From Turritopsis dohrnii (taxonomy: Eukaryota > Cnidaria > Hydrozoa > Anthoathecata > Oceaniidae): a stretch of DNA of 64,000 nt. Position numbers and translations under genes: made by a program. A model generated the notes under the pieces. It saw nothing but the letters and a program-made list of their open reading frames with translations, was not told the origin of the DNA and ran no database searches. The stretch spans positions 186,001 through 250,000 of the forward strand of contig BQMF02000033.1 of NCBI GenBank assembly GCA_027922465.2. Reading direction: 5' to 3'. The number at the start of each line of letters is the position of its first letter. The stretch's first letter is position 1. This document shows, piece after piece, positions 43,661 to 51,886 of this stretch.

Positions 43661-44257
43661 ATGAATTTTAAAATTTATCCAAAACTACCCACTGCTCCTC
43701 AGGATTTGAATGAGCAGGAAAAGTTTAACGCAAGCGTAATAAATTCTGAGTTTGAAGAGTTGATAAAACTTAAGAACAAGTTTAGTATCAAGCTCAAGAG
43801 ATACAACAAGGCGATAGAACGATCGATGCTACTAAATGCTAGCTCAAGCGCTATAACCATCGGCTCTGGCATCGGTTCAATTGCAACAGGGGCTACTATT
43901 ATCGGAATGCCTATTTCTGCAGGATTAGGTGGTGTAGCCCTAGCCGGCTCTATCTGTACCGGACTTACCACAGCTGTCATCAAAAGATATCAAAAGAAAG
44001 TAGAAAAAGTGATAAAATTATATGATATTGTTACATCCTCAATTTCTGTCTTCGAAACAAGTATCTCACAGGCGCTGACTGATGGAAGGATCAATTACAA
44101 AGAATTCCAGGTTTTGCAGGGAACATATTACAAAGCTTTAGAAGGACTCAGTTCTACAGATAGAAAGATGGAGACTGAAACTCAAAATCAATTTCAAAAA
44201 AGTTTGATGGTAGAACTCCAAAACTTGAAAAAGTCAATAAACGAAAATGGTTACTAG
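43661..44257 (+). CDS. Polinton coiled-coil protein with glycine-rich hydrophobic hairpin, 198 aa
   Basis: ATG at 43,661. Charged helices (residues 15-58) lead to a Gly/Ser/Ala-rich hydrophobic stretch of about 45 residues (AITIGSGIGSIATGATIIG, then GLGGVALAGSICTGLTTAVI). Further helices follow, rich in Lys and Glu (KRYQKKVEKVIKLYDIVTSS). A glycine-rich hydrophobic hairpin between coiled coils is seen in some membrane-inserting proteins, so membrane insertion during entry or exit is conceivable. No function is established. I believe the family is common in cnidarian Polintons. Confidence 0.7.
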   Translation: MNFKIYPKLPTAPQDLNEQEKFNASVINSEFEELIKLKNKFSIKLKRYNKAIERSMLLNASSSAITIGSGIGSIATGATIIGMPISAGLGGVALAGSICTGLTTAVIKRYQKKVEKVIKLYDIVTSSISVFETSISQALTDGRINYKEFQVLQGTYYKALEGLSSTDRKMETETQNQFQKSLMVELQNLKKSINENGY

Positions 44258-44350
44258 GATGTGTGGTTATGTGTTCCTCAATTTGAAAAGTGATAAAGTG
44301 ATAAATGAAACTGATATAAAGAGATATGATCACAAGTATATATATAGACA

Positions 44351-44671
44351 ATGGAATTTCCAACAGTTGATACATTCGAACAGACAATCAACAAGCAAAA
44401 CAAGGAACAAATGGCAGAGATCATAAAGTGGCGAGAGCTACCTGAAAACGTGATTTATCATGTTAAATTTTTTTCTACAAAAGCTATGTATGCAGAGTTG
44501 AAAGATGGAGCAGGAAATATATATAAGGTGTGGTTGCCTGAAAGACTTTTCATTGAATTAAATGATTATGGTTGGAGCTCTAGAGAGGCCTTTGTCAGAC
44601 CGAAAGGTCTCAAACAATCTCAAAAGAATTCAGAAAGACAATTCTTTGATTATGACGTTATATGGCGCTAG
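44351..44671 (+). CDS. Polinton small soluble protein, 106 aa
   Basis: ATG at 44,351, 4 nt after a TATATATAGAC run. Mixed beta-rich sequence: VIYHVKFFSTKAMYAELKD, NIYKVWLPERLFIEL, AFVRPKGLKQSQ and a C-terminal FFDYDVIW. The alternating pattern and basic loop could suit a small nucleic-acid-binding (OB-like) fold, but that is a guess from pattern. Polinton relatives exist in my memory; function unknown. It converges on the integrase across a 9-bp-stem hairpin. Confidence 0.6.
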   Translation: MEFPTVDTFEQTINKQNKEQMAEIIKWRELPENVIYHVKFFSTKAMYAELKDGAGNIYKVWLPERLFIELNDYGWSSREAFVRPKGLKQSQKNSERQFFDYDVIWR

Positions 44672-44689
44672 ATAAAATCTCGTCGACTC

Positions 44690-44714
44690 ATCTTTACTTG
44701 TTTCTAGTAAAGAT
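44690..44714. terminator. stem-loop ATCTTTACT/AGTAAAGAT between the 106-aa gene and the integrase
   Basis: Perfect 9-bp stem with a seven-base loop, midway in the 66-bp convergent gap. Confidence 0.6.
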
Positions 44715-44737
44715 ACTTTTTGTATGAGATGTATGAT

Positions 44738-45721
44738 TCACCAACCTTGCACATAATCAGGAGGTAGCTCTGTATCTTCAGGTATTAATATCAGCTCTTC
44801 TTTCACAAAAGCTCGTTCAGGTCCATCTTGAAGGTAATACATTACACGGTTACCAGGTTGCTCTATTACCTCACTCAATCTATATGTCTTCTTTGACCAT
44901 ATCCTATCTGTTGCTCTTTTTCGATGATCGTTGTGCTCTTCACCCGGTTGCAATAGATATCTATACAAACCATCTTGAGGTAGCTCTACTTCAGGTGGAT
45001 AGCTCTCTTGTTTAGCGAGAGGTACCTCTTTCATTTTAATAGCATCTTTTGGTTTCATACCGATCATCCGAGTCTTCGTATCGTTTAATCTATCCACAAG
45101 TTTATACAAATATTTGACCCACGTAGATGATACCTTTTCCGAATCGTTCAGTTCTTGAGCATCTTGTATTTTGAATAAATTTTCGGCAAGTATCTTGTTC
45201 AACGCCTCGACAAACGCTGTATGGGTATGCTTATATTTAGTAGTTACTCTTTTAATTTCAACGTTATTCTTCTCCAACAGCTTTGTCACATCGGCTTTGA
45301 ATTCTGAACCGTTATCGCATTGAAATACTTTTGGATAGTTTAAGGGTCCAACCTTGTAGATGTCTTCAATCATAGCGGCAACCTCTTTGGCTTTCTTAGT
45401 CTTCAAAGGTCGGGCTACTTTGTAACGTGAAGCAACATCGATAGCGGATAAGATGTACTTGTATTTATTACCATATAGCATATCACTAGGCATATATAAT
45501 ATATCAAATTGATGAATCTCATTCGGTTTAGTTACCTCATAATGTGAACGTTCAACATGTTTCGGTGCTGGTAAATGTACTTGCCACAAAGCTTGTTTTG
45601 ATAGCCACTTCTTAATTACCTTCGGTTTGAAGTCGAATCCTCTTAGATTGCGAACAGCCTTTTGTCCTTTCCATAAGTTTTGAGGTTGATAATAAATCTC
45701 TTGAAGTTTAATGTCAGACAT
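44738..45721 (-). CDS. integrase (retroviral type, DD35E)
   Basis: 327 residues from ATG at 45,721; the longer frame upstream lacks ATG. It inserts the element's DNA ends into the host genome. The catalytic triad is D73 (IHQFDILYM), D136 (FQCDNGSEF) and E172 (AFVEALNK), giving the canonical D-35-E spacing. The N-terminal 60 residues are basic with no clear HHCC finger. The C-terminal 100 residues are beta-rich (YRLSEVIEQPGNRVMYYLQD). No obvious chromodomain. Position next to PolB and orientation are usual for Polintons. The frame is intact. Confidence 0.92.
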   Translation of the reverse strand: MSDIKLQEIYYQPQNLWKGQKAVRNLRGFDFKPKVIKKWLSKQALWQVHLPAPKHVERSHYEVTKPNEIHQFDILYMPSDMLYGNKYKYILSAIDVASRYKVARPLKTKKAKEVAAMIEDIYKVGPLNYPKVFQCDNGSEFKADVTKLLEKNNVEIKRVTTKYKHTHTAFVEALNKILAENLFKIQDAQELNDSEKVSSTWVKYLYKLVDRLNDTKTRMIGMKPKDAIKMKEVPLAKQESYPPEVELPQDGLYRYLLQPGEEHNDHRKRATDRIWSKKTYRLSEVIEQPGNRVMYYLQDGPERAFVKEELILIPEDTELPPDYVQGW

Positions 45722-45820
45722 TTTTTTATTTATAAACAACGTTTTATTTTAGCTCATTTTGTTAAAAAATGACATCAAAGTGGCTTAAAAGTTTTTATTA
45801 TCTTTATATAAAGAATAAAC

Positions 45821-46144
45821 ATGACTGACAAAACAGAATCATATTACGATAATGGAGTATCAGATTACCAATCAATGACTTATGATATGTTAGTAAAATT
45901 ATGTGCATCACGAAAAATAAAATATGTTAAGCAAATGAATAAAGATAAAATGATTGATGTACTTGAAAAGAATGATAAGGATCCATCTTATACTCTCGAT
46001 CCTGATATGAAACAAGCATTTTATACACGCTATTCAAACTGGATAAATAACAACGAAGAAAAATATCAAAGGTATCGAGAGAGTCAATACGAGAAGAGAA
46101 GGATGGCTCGCAAACAAAATAGATTGGCTCGTTCATCCTTGTAG
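45821..46144 (+). CDS. Polinton SAP-like small basic protein, 107 aa
   Basis: ATG at 45,821. Residues 15-50 (YQSMTYDMLVKLCASRKI, then NKDKMIDVLEKND) look like a SAP-type helix-turn-helix DNA-binding motif. A Tyr/Arg/Lys-rich tail follows (RESQYEKRRMARKQNRLARS). The start of the polymerase has a similar motif. A DNA-binding role is inferred, perhaps genome condensation or end recognition. A perfect 10-bp stem-loop follows the stop. Confidence 0.6.
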   Translation: MTDKTESYYDNGVSDYQSMTYDMLVKLCASRKIKYVKQMNKDKMIDVLEKNDKDPSYTLDPDMKQAFYTRYSNWINNNEEKYQRYRESQYEKRRMARKQNRLARSSL

Positions 46145-46161
46145 AGGTTATTTTTTTTTTG

Positions 46162-46188
46162 TTTTGTTACTTAAATCTAGTAACAAAA
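46162..46188. terminator. stem-loop TTTTGTTACT/AGTAACAAAA after the SAP-like gene
   Basis: Perfect 10-bp stem with a seven-base loop, 17 nt after the stop and preceded by a T-run. Confidence 0.65.
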
Positions 46189-46299
46189 GTTACCTAGAGG
46201 GTTTGAGTCGTTTGATGATGATGATTGAAAAAATGATATTTCAAAATGAGTTAAAGGATCATGATCACTTAAATATTACATAAATAATAATTATACAAC

Positions 46300-49200
46300 A
46301 TGACTACTAAAAATACTGTTGTTGAATTAAAAGCTCTTGCTAGAGAACGCGGTTTACATGGCTACTCAAAACTCAGAAAAGCTGAGTTGATCGAATTATT
46401 AGCAAACCCACCTATCCAACCTGTTCCACTACCAAGACCTACTAGGTTTAACCGACCTGTTCCACCACCAAGACCTGTTCCATTTATTCCCACCCAACAA
46501 GATATGGATATCTTTGAACAGCGAGAAATGTCGAAAAATAGACCTCAGGTGAAAAGTAAGTTGGATGAATGGAGAGATTGGTTGGTAAATCATGTACCTA
46601 AACCTATTAAGGAGAAAACTAGTAAAGCTTTCAAAACTTTGAAAGATAAGGTTCTCAATCTGTATAAAAAGGTTAGAAAAGAGAGAGATGAGGATGATGA
46701 TGTTGTTCGAGAATTAGATCAACGACCACAAATCAACTTGATTGAAAGCCATCCAAGAATGAACAGGTATGAGGTTACCGGTATTTTGAATTCAGACCTA
46801 TCAAATATGATTTTCAACCGAATCAGAGAAGATATTGAAATGCGTTCGAGGATTGTTTACAGTTTTACCGCTAAAATTTATCGGGGAAATGGGGAACTTG
46901 TAAAGTATGAAAAAACGCTTCCTGGAGAAGGTACTTATACAAGTTTATCCGCAATCGAGGAGTATATCAAACGATGTGAGAGTCGAAGGTTAGATTTGGA
47001 CGATGATGGTGTTTGGTCTAAGGCGTATCTACCAGCGGCCGAGGTTTTCGATAGTCCGGGTGTCTATCAGGGACGTGTCGAATTTACTAGAATTATCATA
47101 AAAGTCATACACAGTAATGAACCGCTCATGGGTTGTGGTCCTCTCCCTGATTGGCTTCGTAAGAAGAAATGTATTCACGCTATTGATGATAAAAAGGACA
47201 ATCTGTGTGTATGGAGATGTCTTGCTATCTACTTTGGATATTGTGATAATGTGGCAAGACCTGCTGAACGTACTACTACCAAAGCGTTACAACTAGCTCG
47301 AGATTTTTATGATGATCAGAACCTAGAAGTTGAGGATGTACGAGCTACAAAACTCGTTGATTTTGAAGGTATTGCCAAAAAGTTTAATGTCAATATCCGT
47401 CTATATGAATCGAAAAACCAACAGGTTTGGAAATTGGTGTTTGGTAAAAACCAGTTCAGAAAAAGTTTACCTTGTGTTGATATCGGTCTCTACGAGGGTC
47501 ATTGCTTCTACATAAAAGATCTTGATGGTTTGACACAACACTGGGAATGTGTCGGTTGCGAACAGAGATTTAACAGACACGACAATTATAATAGACACGT
47601 AACAGAAAATCTTTGTTCGGGAGGGAAAACCAAGTTGATATGCAAAGGAGAAAAGTTTAAGCATATCATGAACAGTTCCGATAAGGTATTCTATGGAGGT
47701 AACACCCAGTTCAGTTATGCCGGTTGTCGATGGATTGAAAAACAATCTGAAATCACAGGCAAACATATTCATCACGCTCTTTGCGGTCATGGGGGTGAGA
47801 GATGTGTGAAGATTAATAATCGCGAGATTCTTGTGGATGGATATGAACCTGAAAGTAATACTGTCTATCAATATTATGGTTGTAGATGGCATGGATGTCC
47901 TTGTATAAATGGCGATCCGAAAAAATATCGAGCTACACTCGACATGGAGACAAAAATTAGGAGTCTTGGTTGTGATGTTATTTCAGTTTGGGGGTGTGAA
48001 AAACCGGAGTTGAGTACCGTTGAGCTTGAAAAGAAGTTTGTTCCATACCCATACTTTATCGTGTTTGATTTCGAAACGATACTCCATAAACTCGACCAAC
48101 AAGTTACGAGTGATCTGACTTTTGATACTAAACATATCGCAGTCAGCGTTGCTATTACCGATAACTTTACAAATAAACCCACCTTTCTTGTAAATTCGGA
48201 TCCGGAAAAGCTCATCAAAGACTTTATTTTAGATTTAGAAAAACGGTGGGTGGACATCTCGAAATGTGTAAGTGAAGAATATTATTTGCCCGACAAAGAT
48301 TCGCTTCCATCCTCCGTAGTTATGCGACAGGAAGCTTGGTGTAATCAGGTTCCTGTGCTAGGTTTCAATAGCGGTAAATACGATCTCAATATGATCAAGA
48401 AGCACTTTGTTAATCATATGACAGAACAGGCCGGTTCAATCTCTGTGGCTAAGAAAGAGAATAGCTATATGTTTTTGACGACCGGTCAGTTCAAATTTTT
48501 AGATGTGAAATCTTATCTTGCACCGGGTCTTTCTTTTGATGGTTGGTGTAAAGCAAACAATTGTGAAGAACAAAAACTCGTCTTTCCTTATGAATGGCTG
48601 GATAGTTTTGAGAAACTTTCTCACATAGGCACTGTTAAATATGAAGATTTTTACTCGAGTCTCAAGAAAAAGATTTTAATCACTACTCAAGAATATGAAG
48701 ATTTTAAGGTTGAATTTGAGAAACGTGGGTGTGTTACGATGTTGGGTTGGTTAAAAGAATATAACTTGGCTGATGTTGTACCGTTTGTTGAAGCTTTGGA
48801 GAAGACGCGAGAATATTATTATGGAGACGATATCGATATGTTGAAGGATGCTGTATCTATTCCTGGAATTTCGATGACTTATGTTTTGAACAAAGCGTTG
48901 AAAATGAAAAAGAAAGGAGAGCCCGATTTGTATGCACCCGGACAACCTTGTACGTGTAAATGTTCGAAGGAATGTTATAAACAAGGTTGCAAAGACTGTT
49001 CAAAAATACGGAAAGATTGTGAGGCGTGTCCGAAAAACAAAGCTTACGAGTTGTTGAAAACCGGTATGGTTGGTGGTCCGAGTATTGTGTTTTCCAGATA
49101 TGCCGAAAGAGGTGTGTCAAAGATACGACCTCATAAATATAAAGACGCTAGGGATTGTGAGTCTGTTGTTGGTTTTGATGCGAATAGTTTGTACTTGTTT

Positions 49201-50430
49201 TGTTCGGGACAGGAGATGCCCTGTGGAAAGGAGAGTTACATTGAGATCGAAAATCCTACAGATCCGGAGTTTTTGAAAGAGTTTTCCGAGGGTGTATGTG
49301 ACGGTTCTATTTTTGGTTTTTGTCAGGTAGATATTCATGTTCCGGAAGAGTTAAAAGCTAAATTTGAAGAGTTTTCACCTCTGTTTGTTGTCGATAAAAT
49401 TCCTGAGAGATTAGTACCTCAACATATGAAGGATTATCAAACAGCTACAAATAGGATGAATATCAAAGGAACTAAAAAGTTATTGGGGGTTTGTAAGGCG
49501 AAGAAGATTTTGTTATATACACCGTTGTTGAAGTGGTATATAGATCACGGTTTGAAGGTGACTGGCGTATATAAAATTCTGAAATATACAGCGAGCAGGC
49601 CTTTCAAATGGTTCCCTAAAGAAGTAACCGATGCGAGACGAGATGGCGATTCGAACCCTGCATTAAAACAACTCGGTGACACTCATAAACTGAAAGGTAA
49701 TTCGTTCTACGGTAAAATGATTGAAGATCTCGAAAAACATACCAATAATACGTACACAAAATCAGAGGAAAATGTCGATAAGGCGTTCAGAAGCCCTTTC
49801 TTTGACGATCTTGAAGTTATTAATGAGACGTTTGAGATCAAAGAGAGAAAACGTCAAGTCAATATAAATCGACCTTATCAATGCGGTATCGCCGTGTACC
49901 AATTTGCTAAATTGAGGATGCTTGAGTTTTACTACGATTTTCTCGATAAATATATTGACAGGAGGGATTTTGAATTGATTCAAATGGATACGGATAGTAT
50001 GTACATGGCTCTTTCGTCTAAGTCGTTGGATGATATCGTTAAACCCGAACTTAAGGATTATTATTTCAAGCAAGGTAAAGCAGAATTTTTGAGTACGAGT
50101 AAATACCACGATAGAACACCGGGTTTATTCAAGGCGGAGTTCAATGGTACTCGAATGATTGCGCTCACGAGTAAATGTTATTTTGCGGAAAATCAAGATC
50201 TGGGTAAATCAAAGTTTAGTTGTAAGGGAATTTCAAAAAGGCAAAATGAAATGAGTTGGCAGCGATACAAAGAAGCTTTGGATGGTAGTAAGGACATGGC
50301 ACAAAATACAGGGTTTAGGGTAAGTAATCATAAGATCGTCACGTACACACAAAAGAAACTAGGTCTAAGCGCTTATTATGACAAACGAATCGTAGCCGAT
50401 GATGGGATACACACCAAACCTCTATACTAA
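46300..50430 (+). CDS. protein-primed family B DNA polymerase with N-terminal extensions
   Basis: 1376 residues from ATG at 46,300; replicates the element. In order: SAP-like motif (residues 3-30); proline-rich linker (44-64); OTU-like segment with KDNLCVWRCLA near 300 and GHCFYIKD near 400; C2H2-like finger (CVGCEQRFNRHDNYNRH, 417-435); nuclease-like block VDGYEPESNTVYQYYGCRWH near 511-530. The exonuclease motifs are FDFETI near 588 and FNSGKYDLNM near 688. A cysteine cluster lies near 885-910. The polymerase motifs are A FDANSLYL near 958, B KLKGNSFYGK near 1130, C DTDS near 1229, and TSKCYF near 1290. It is longer than typical because of the N-terminal domains. Motifs are intact. A 7-bp stem-loop follows. 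Confidence 0.95.
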   Translation: MTTKNTVVELKALARERGLHGYSKLRKAELIELLANPPIQPVPLPRPTRFNRPVPPPRPVPFIPTQQDMDIFEQREMSKNRPQVKSKLDEWRDWLVNHVPKPIKEKTSKAFKTLKDKVLNLYKKVRKERDEDDDVVRELDQRPQINLIESHPRMNRYEVTGILNSDLSNMIFNRIREDIEMRSRIVYSFTAKIYRGNGELVKYEKTLPGEGTYTSLSAIEEYIKRCESRRLDLDDDGVWSKAYLPAAEVFDSPGVYQGRVEFTRIIIKVIHSNEPLMGCGPLPDWLRKKKCIHAIDDKKDNLCVWRCLAIYFGYCDNVARPAERTTTKALQLARDFYDDQNLEVEDVRATKLVDFEGIAKKFNVNIRLYESKNQQVWKLVFGKNQFRKSLPCVDIGLYEGHCFYIKDLDGLTQHWECVGCEQRFNRHDNYNRHVTENLCSGGKTKLICKGEKFKHIMNSSDKVFYGGNTQFSYAGCRWIEKQSEITGKHIHHALCGHGGERCVKINNREILVDGYEPESNTVYQYYGCRWHGCPCINGDPKKYRATLDMETKIRSLGCDVISVWGCEKPELSTVELEKKFVPYPYFIVFDFETILHKLDQQVTSDLTFDTKHIAVSVAITDNFTNKPTFLVNSDPEKLIKDFILDLEKRWVDISKCVSEEYYLPDKDSLPSSVVMRQEAWCNQVPVLGFNSGKYDLNMIKKHFVNHMTEQAGSISVAKKENSYMFLTTGQFKFLDVKSYLAPGLSFDGWCKANNCEEQKLVFPYEWLDSFEKLSHIGTVKYEDFYSSLKKKILITTQEYEDFKVEFEKRGCVTMLGWLKEYNLADVVPFVEALEKTREYYYGDDIDMLKDAVSIPGISMTYVLNKALKMKKKGEPDLYAPGQPCTCKCSKECYKQGCKDCSKIRKDCEACPKNKAYELLKTGMVGGPSIVFSRYAERGVSKIRPHKYKDARDCESVVGFDANSLYLFCSGQEMPCGKESYIEIENPTDPEFLKEFSEGVCDGSIFGFCQVDIHVPEELKAKFEEFSPLFVVDKIPERLVPQHMKDYQTATNRMNIKGTKKLLGVCKAKKILLYTPLLKWYIDHGLKVTGVYKILKYTASRPFKWFPKEVTDARRDGDSNPALKQLGDTHKLKGNSFYGKMIEDLEKHTNNTYTKSEENVDKAFRSPFFDDLEVINETFEIKERKRQVNINRPYQCGIAVYQFAKLRMLEFYYDFLDKYIDRRDFELIQMDTDSMYMALSSKSLDDIVKPELKDYYFKQGKAEFLSTSKYHDRTPGLFKAEFNGTRMIALTSKCYFAENQDLGKSKFSCKGISKRQNEMSWQRYKEALDGSKDMAQNTGFRVSNHKIVTYTQKKLGLSAYYDKRIVADDGIHTKPLY

Positions 50431-50453
50431 TCGAAATTCATTCACGATAACAC

Positions 50454-50478
50454 TTATTAATGCGTTTCACGTTAATAA
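50454..50478. terminator. stem-loop TTATTAA/TTAATAA after PolB
   Basis: 7-bp stem with an 11-base loop between the PolB stop and the right terminal repeat. The weakest of the set because it is AT-only. Confidence 0.35.
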
Positions 50479-50480
50479 TG

Positions 50481-50583
50481 TCATGGGGAAATCCCCCCTT
50501 ATTTTCACCGTTAAAAATATAGTAAATTCTCGATAAAATTATGAACATCGAGGGTGTGGGTGAAATTACTCTCGCCTACTACT
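50481..50583. repeat. Polinton right terminal inverted repeat, 103 bp
   Basis: Exact reverse complement of 35,517-35,619. It ends at 50,583, and the satellite begins within about 10 bases. Confidence 0.95.
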
Positions 50584-50589
50584 TTGCCA

Positions 50590-51535
50590 GAATTGAAATC
50601 AGCACCTTTCAAATGTAATCCATGCAAAATTTCATGAAATTTGAAGAACTTTCGAAATTTGGTCCAAATTTGGCCCAAATTGTCCAATTTTAGTCAAATC
50701 TGACAAAATGACTGTCAAATTTGAAATCAGCACCTTTCAATTGTAATCCATGCAAAATTTCATGAAATTTGAAGAACTTTTGATATTTGGTCCAAATTTG
50801 GCCCAAATTGTCCAATTTTAGTCAAATCTGACAAAATGACTGTCAAATTTGAAATCAGCACCTTTCAATTGTAATCCATGCAAAATTTCATGAAATTTGA
50901 AGAACTTTTGTATTTGGTCCAAATTTGGCCCAAATTGTCCAATTTTAGTCAAATCTGACAAAATGACTGTCAAATTTGAAATCAGCACCTTTCAATTGTA
51001 ATCCATGCAAAATTTCATGAAATTTGAAGAACTTTTGATATTTGGTCCAAATTTGGCCCAAATTGTCCAATTTTAGTCAGATCTGACAAAATGACTGTCA
51101 AATTTGAAATCAGCACCTTTCAATTGCAATCCATGCAAAATTTCATGAAATTTGAAGAACTTTTGATATTTGGTCCAAATTTGTCCCAAATTGTCCAATT
51201 TTAGTCAGATCTGACACAAAATGACTGTCAAATTTGAAATCAGCACCTTTCAATTGTAATCCATGCAAAATTTCATGAAATTTGAAGAACTTTTGATATT
51301 TGGTCCAAATTTGGCCCAAATTGTCCAATTTTAGTCAAATCTGACAAAATGATCGTCAAATTTGAAATCAGCACCTTTCAATTGTAATCCATGCAAAATT
51401 TCATGAAATTTGAAGAACTTTCGAAATTTGGTCCAAATTTGGCCCAAATTGTCCAATTTTAGTCAAGTCTGACAAAATGATCGTCAAATTTGAAATCAGC
51501 ACCTTGTCTAAATTGGCCCAATTTTAGTCAAACAT
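50590..51535. repeat. satellite, 128-bp period, seven full units plus a partial
   Basis: Unit starts (GAAATCAGCACCTTTCAA) fall at 50,595, 50,723, 50,851, 50,978, 51,106, 51,236, 51,364 and 51,492. The spacing is 127-130 bp, mostly 128. Units are highly similar. Each is rich in AAATTTG/CAAATTT words. Confidence 0.95.
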
Positions 51536-51634
51536 GTCCTAAGTTTTCCTAGCATAGGGCAGTCATTAACTATTCTGAATTAAACAAACAATCCGAAATC
51601 CGAACGGACTTTCCGAAACAGCAAAAAAGTGTTT

Positions 51635-51655
51635 GATAGATAGATAGATAGATAG
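51635..51655. repeat. (GATA)n microsatellite
   Basis: Five GATA units. Confidence 0.8.
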
Positions 51656-51886
51656 GCGTGTAAACCAAACAATTTCCTTACGCAAAGCGCGCGGAAATTG
51701 AATTATATAAACACATTTATCATTAATCCACTAAAGCTCAACCATATGATAAACGAGGATGGTTTTTAACTTTGACAACTTGAAAAAAGAAGTAACAAGA
51801 AATAACAACTCATACCTTTAAAAACGGGTTTCAAAGACGTTTCCAGAATATAATAAATCTAAATTAGCATTAAATTTCCTTCTTCC

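Larger units (their letters stand above)
35517..50583. mobile_element. Polinton/Maverick element, 15,067 bp, apparently intact
   Basis: Perfect 103-bp terminal inverted repeats bound a gene set diagnostic of Polintons: protein-primed-type PolB, retroviral-type integrase, A32/FtsK-type packaging ATPase, major capsid and minor capsid. Ten further small genes accompany them. All frames are open, unlike the decayed elements around it. Size and content fit the 15-20 kb norm. The usual 6-bp target duplication is not visible (TTAAGT on the left, TTGCCA on the right). The left flank is DIRS gag and the right is a satellite, so a post-insertion rearrangement at one end is likely. No separate adenoviral-type cysteine protease was found. 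Confidence 0.93.

Noticed and set aside
44738..45739. integrase start at 45,739
   Set aside because: That codon is not ATG; the first in-frame ATG is at 45,721.
35511..50589. 6-bp Polinton target duplication
   Set aside because: TTAAGT and TTGCCA at the exact borders do not match; the nearby second TTGCCA on the left is 16 bp away and may be chance.
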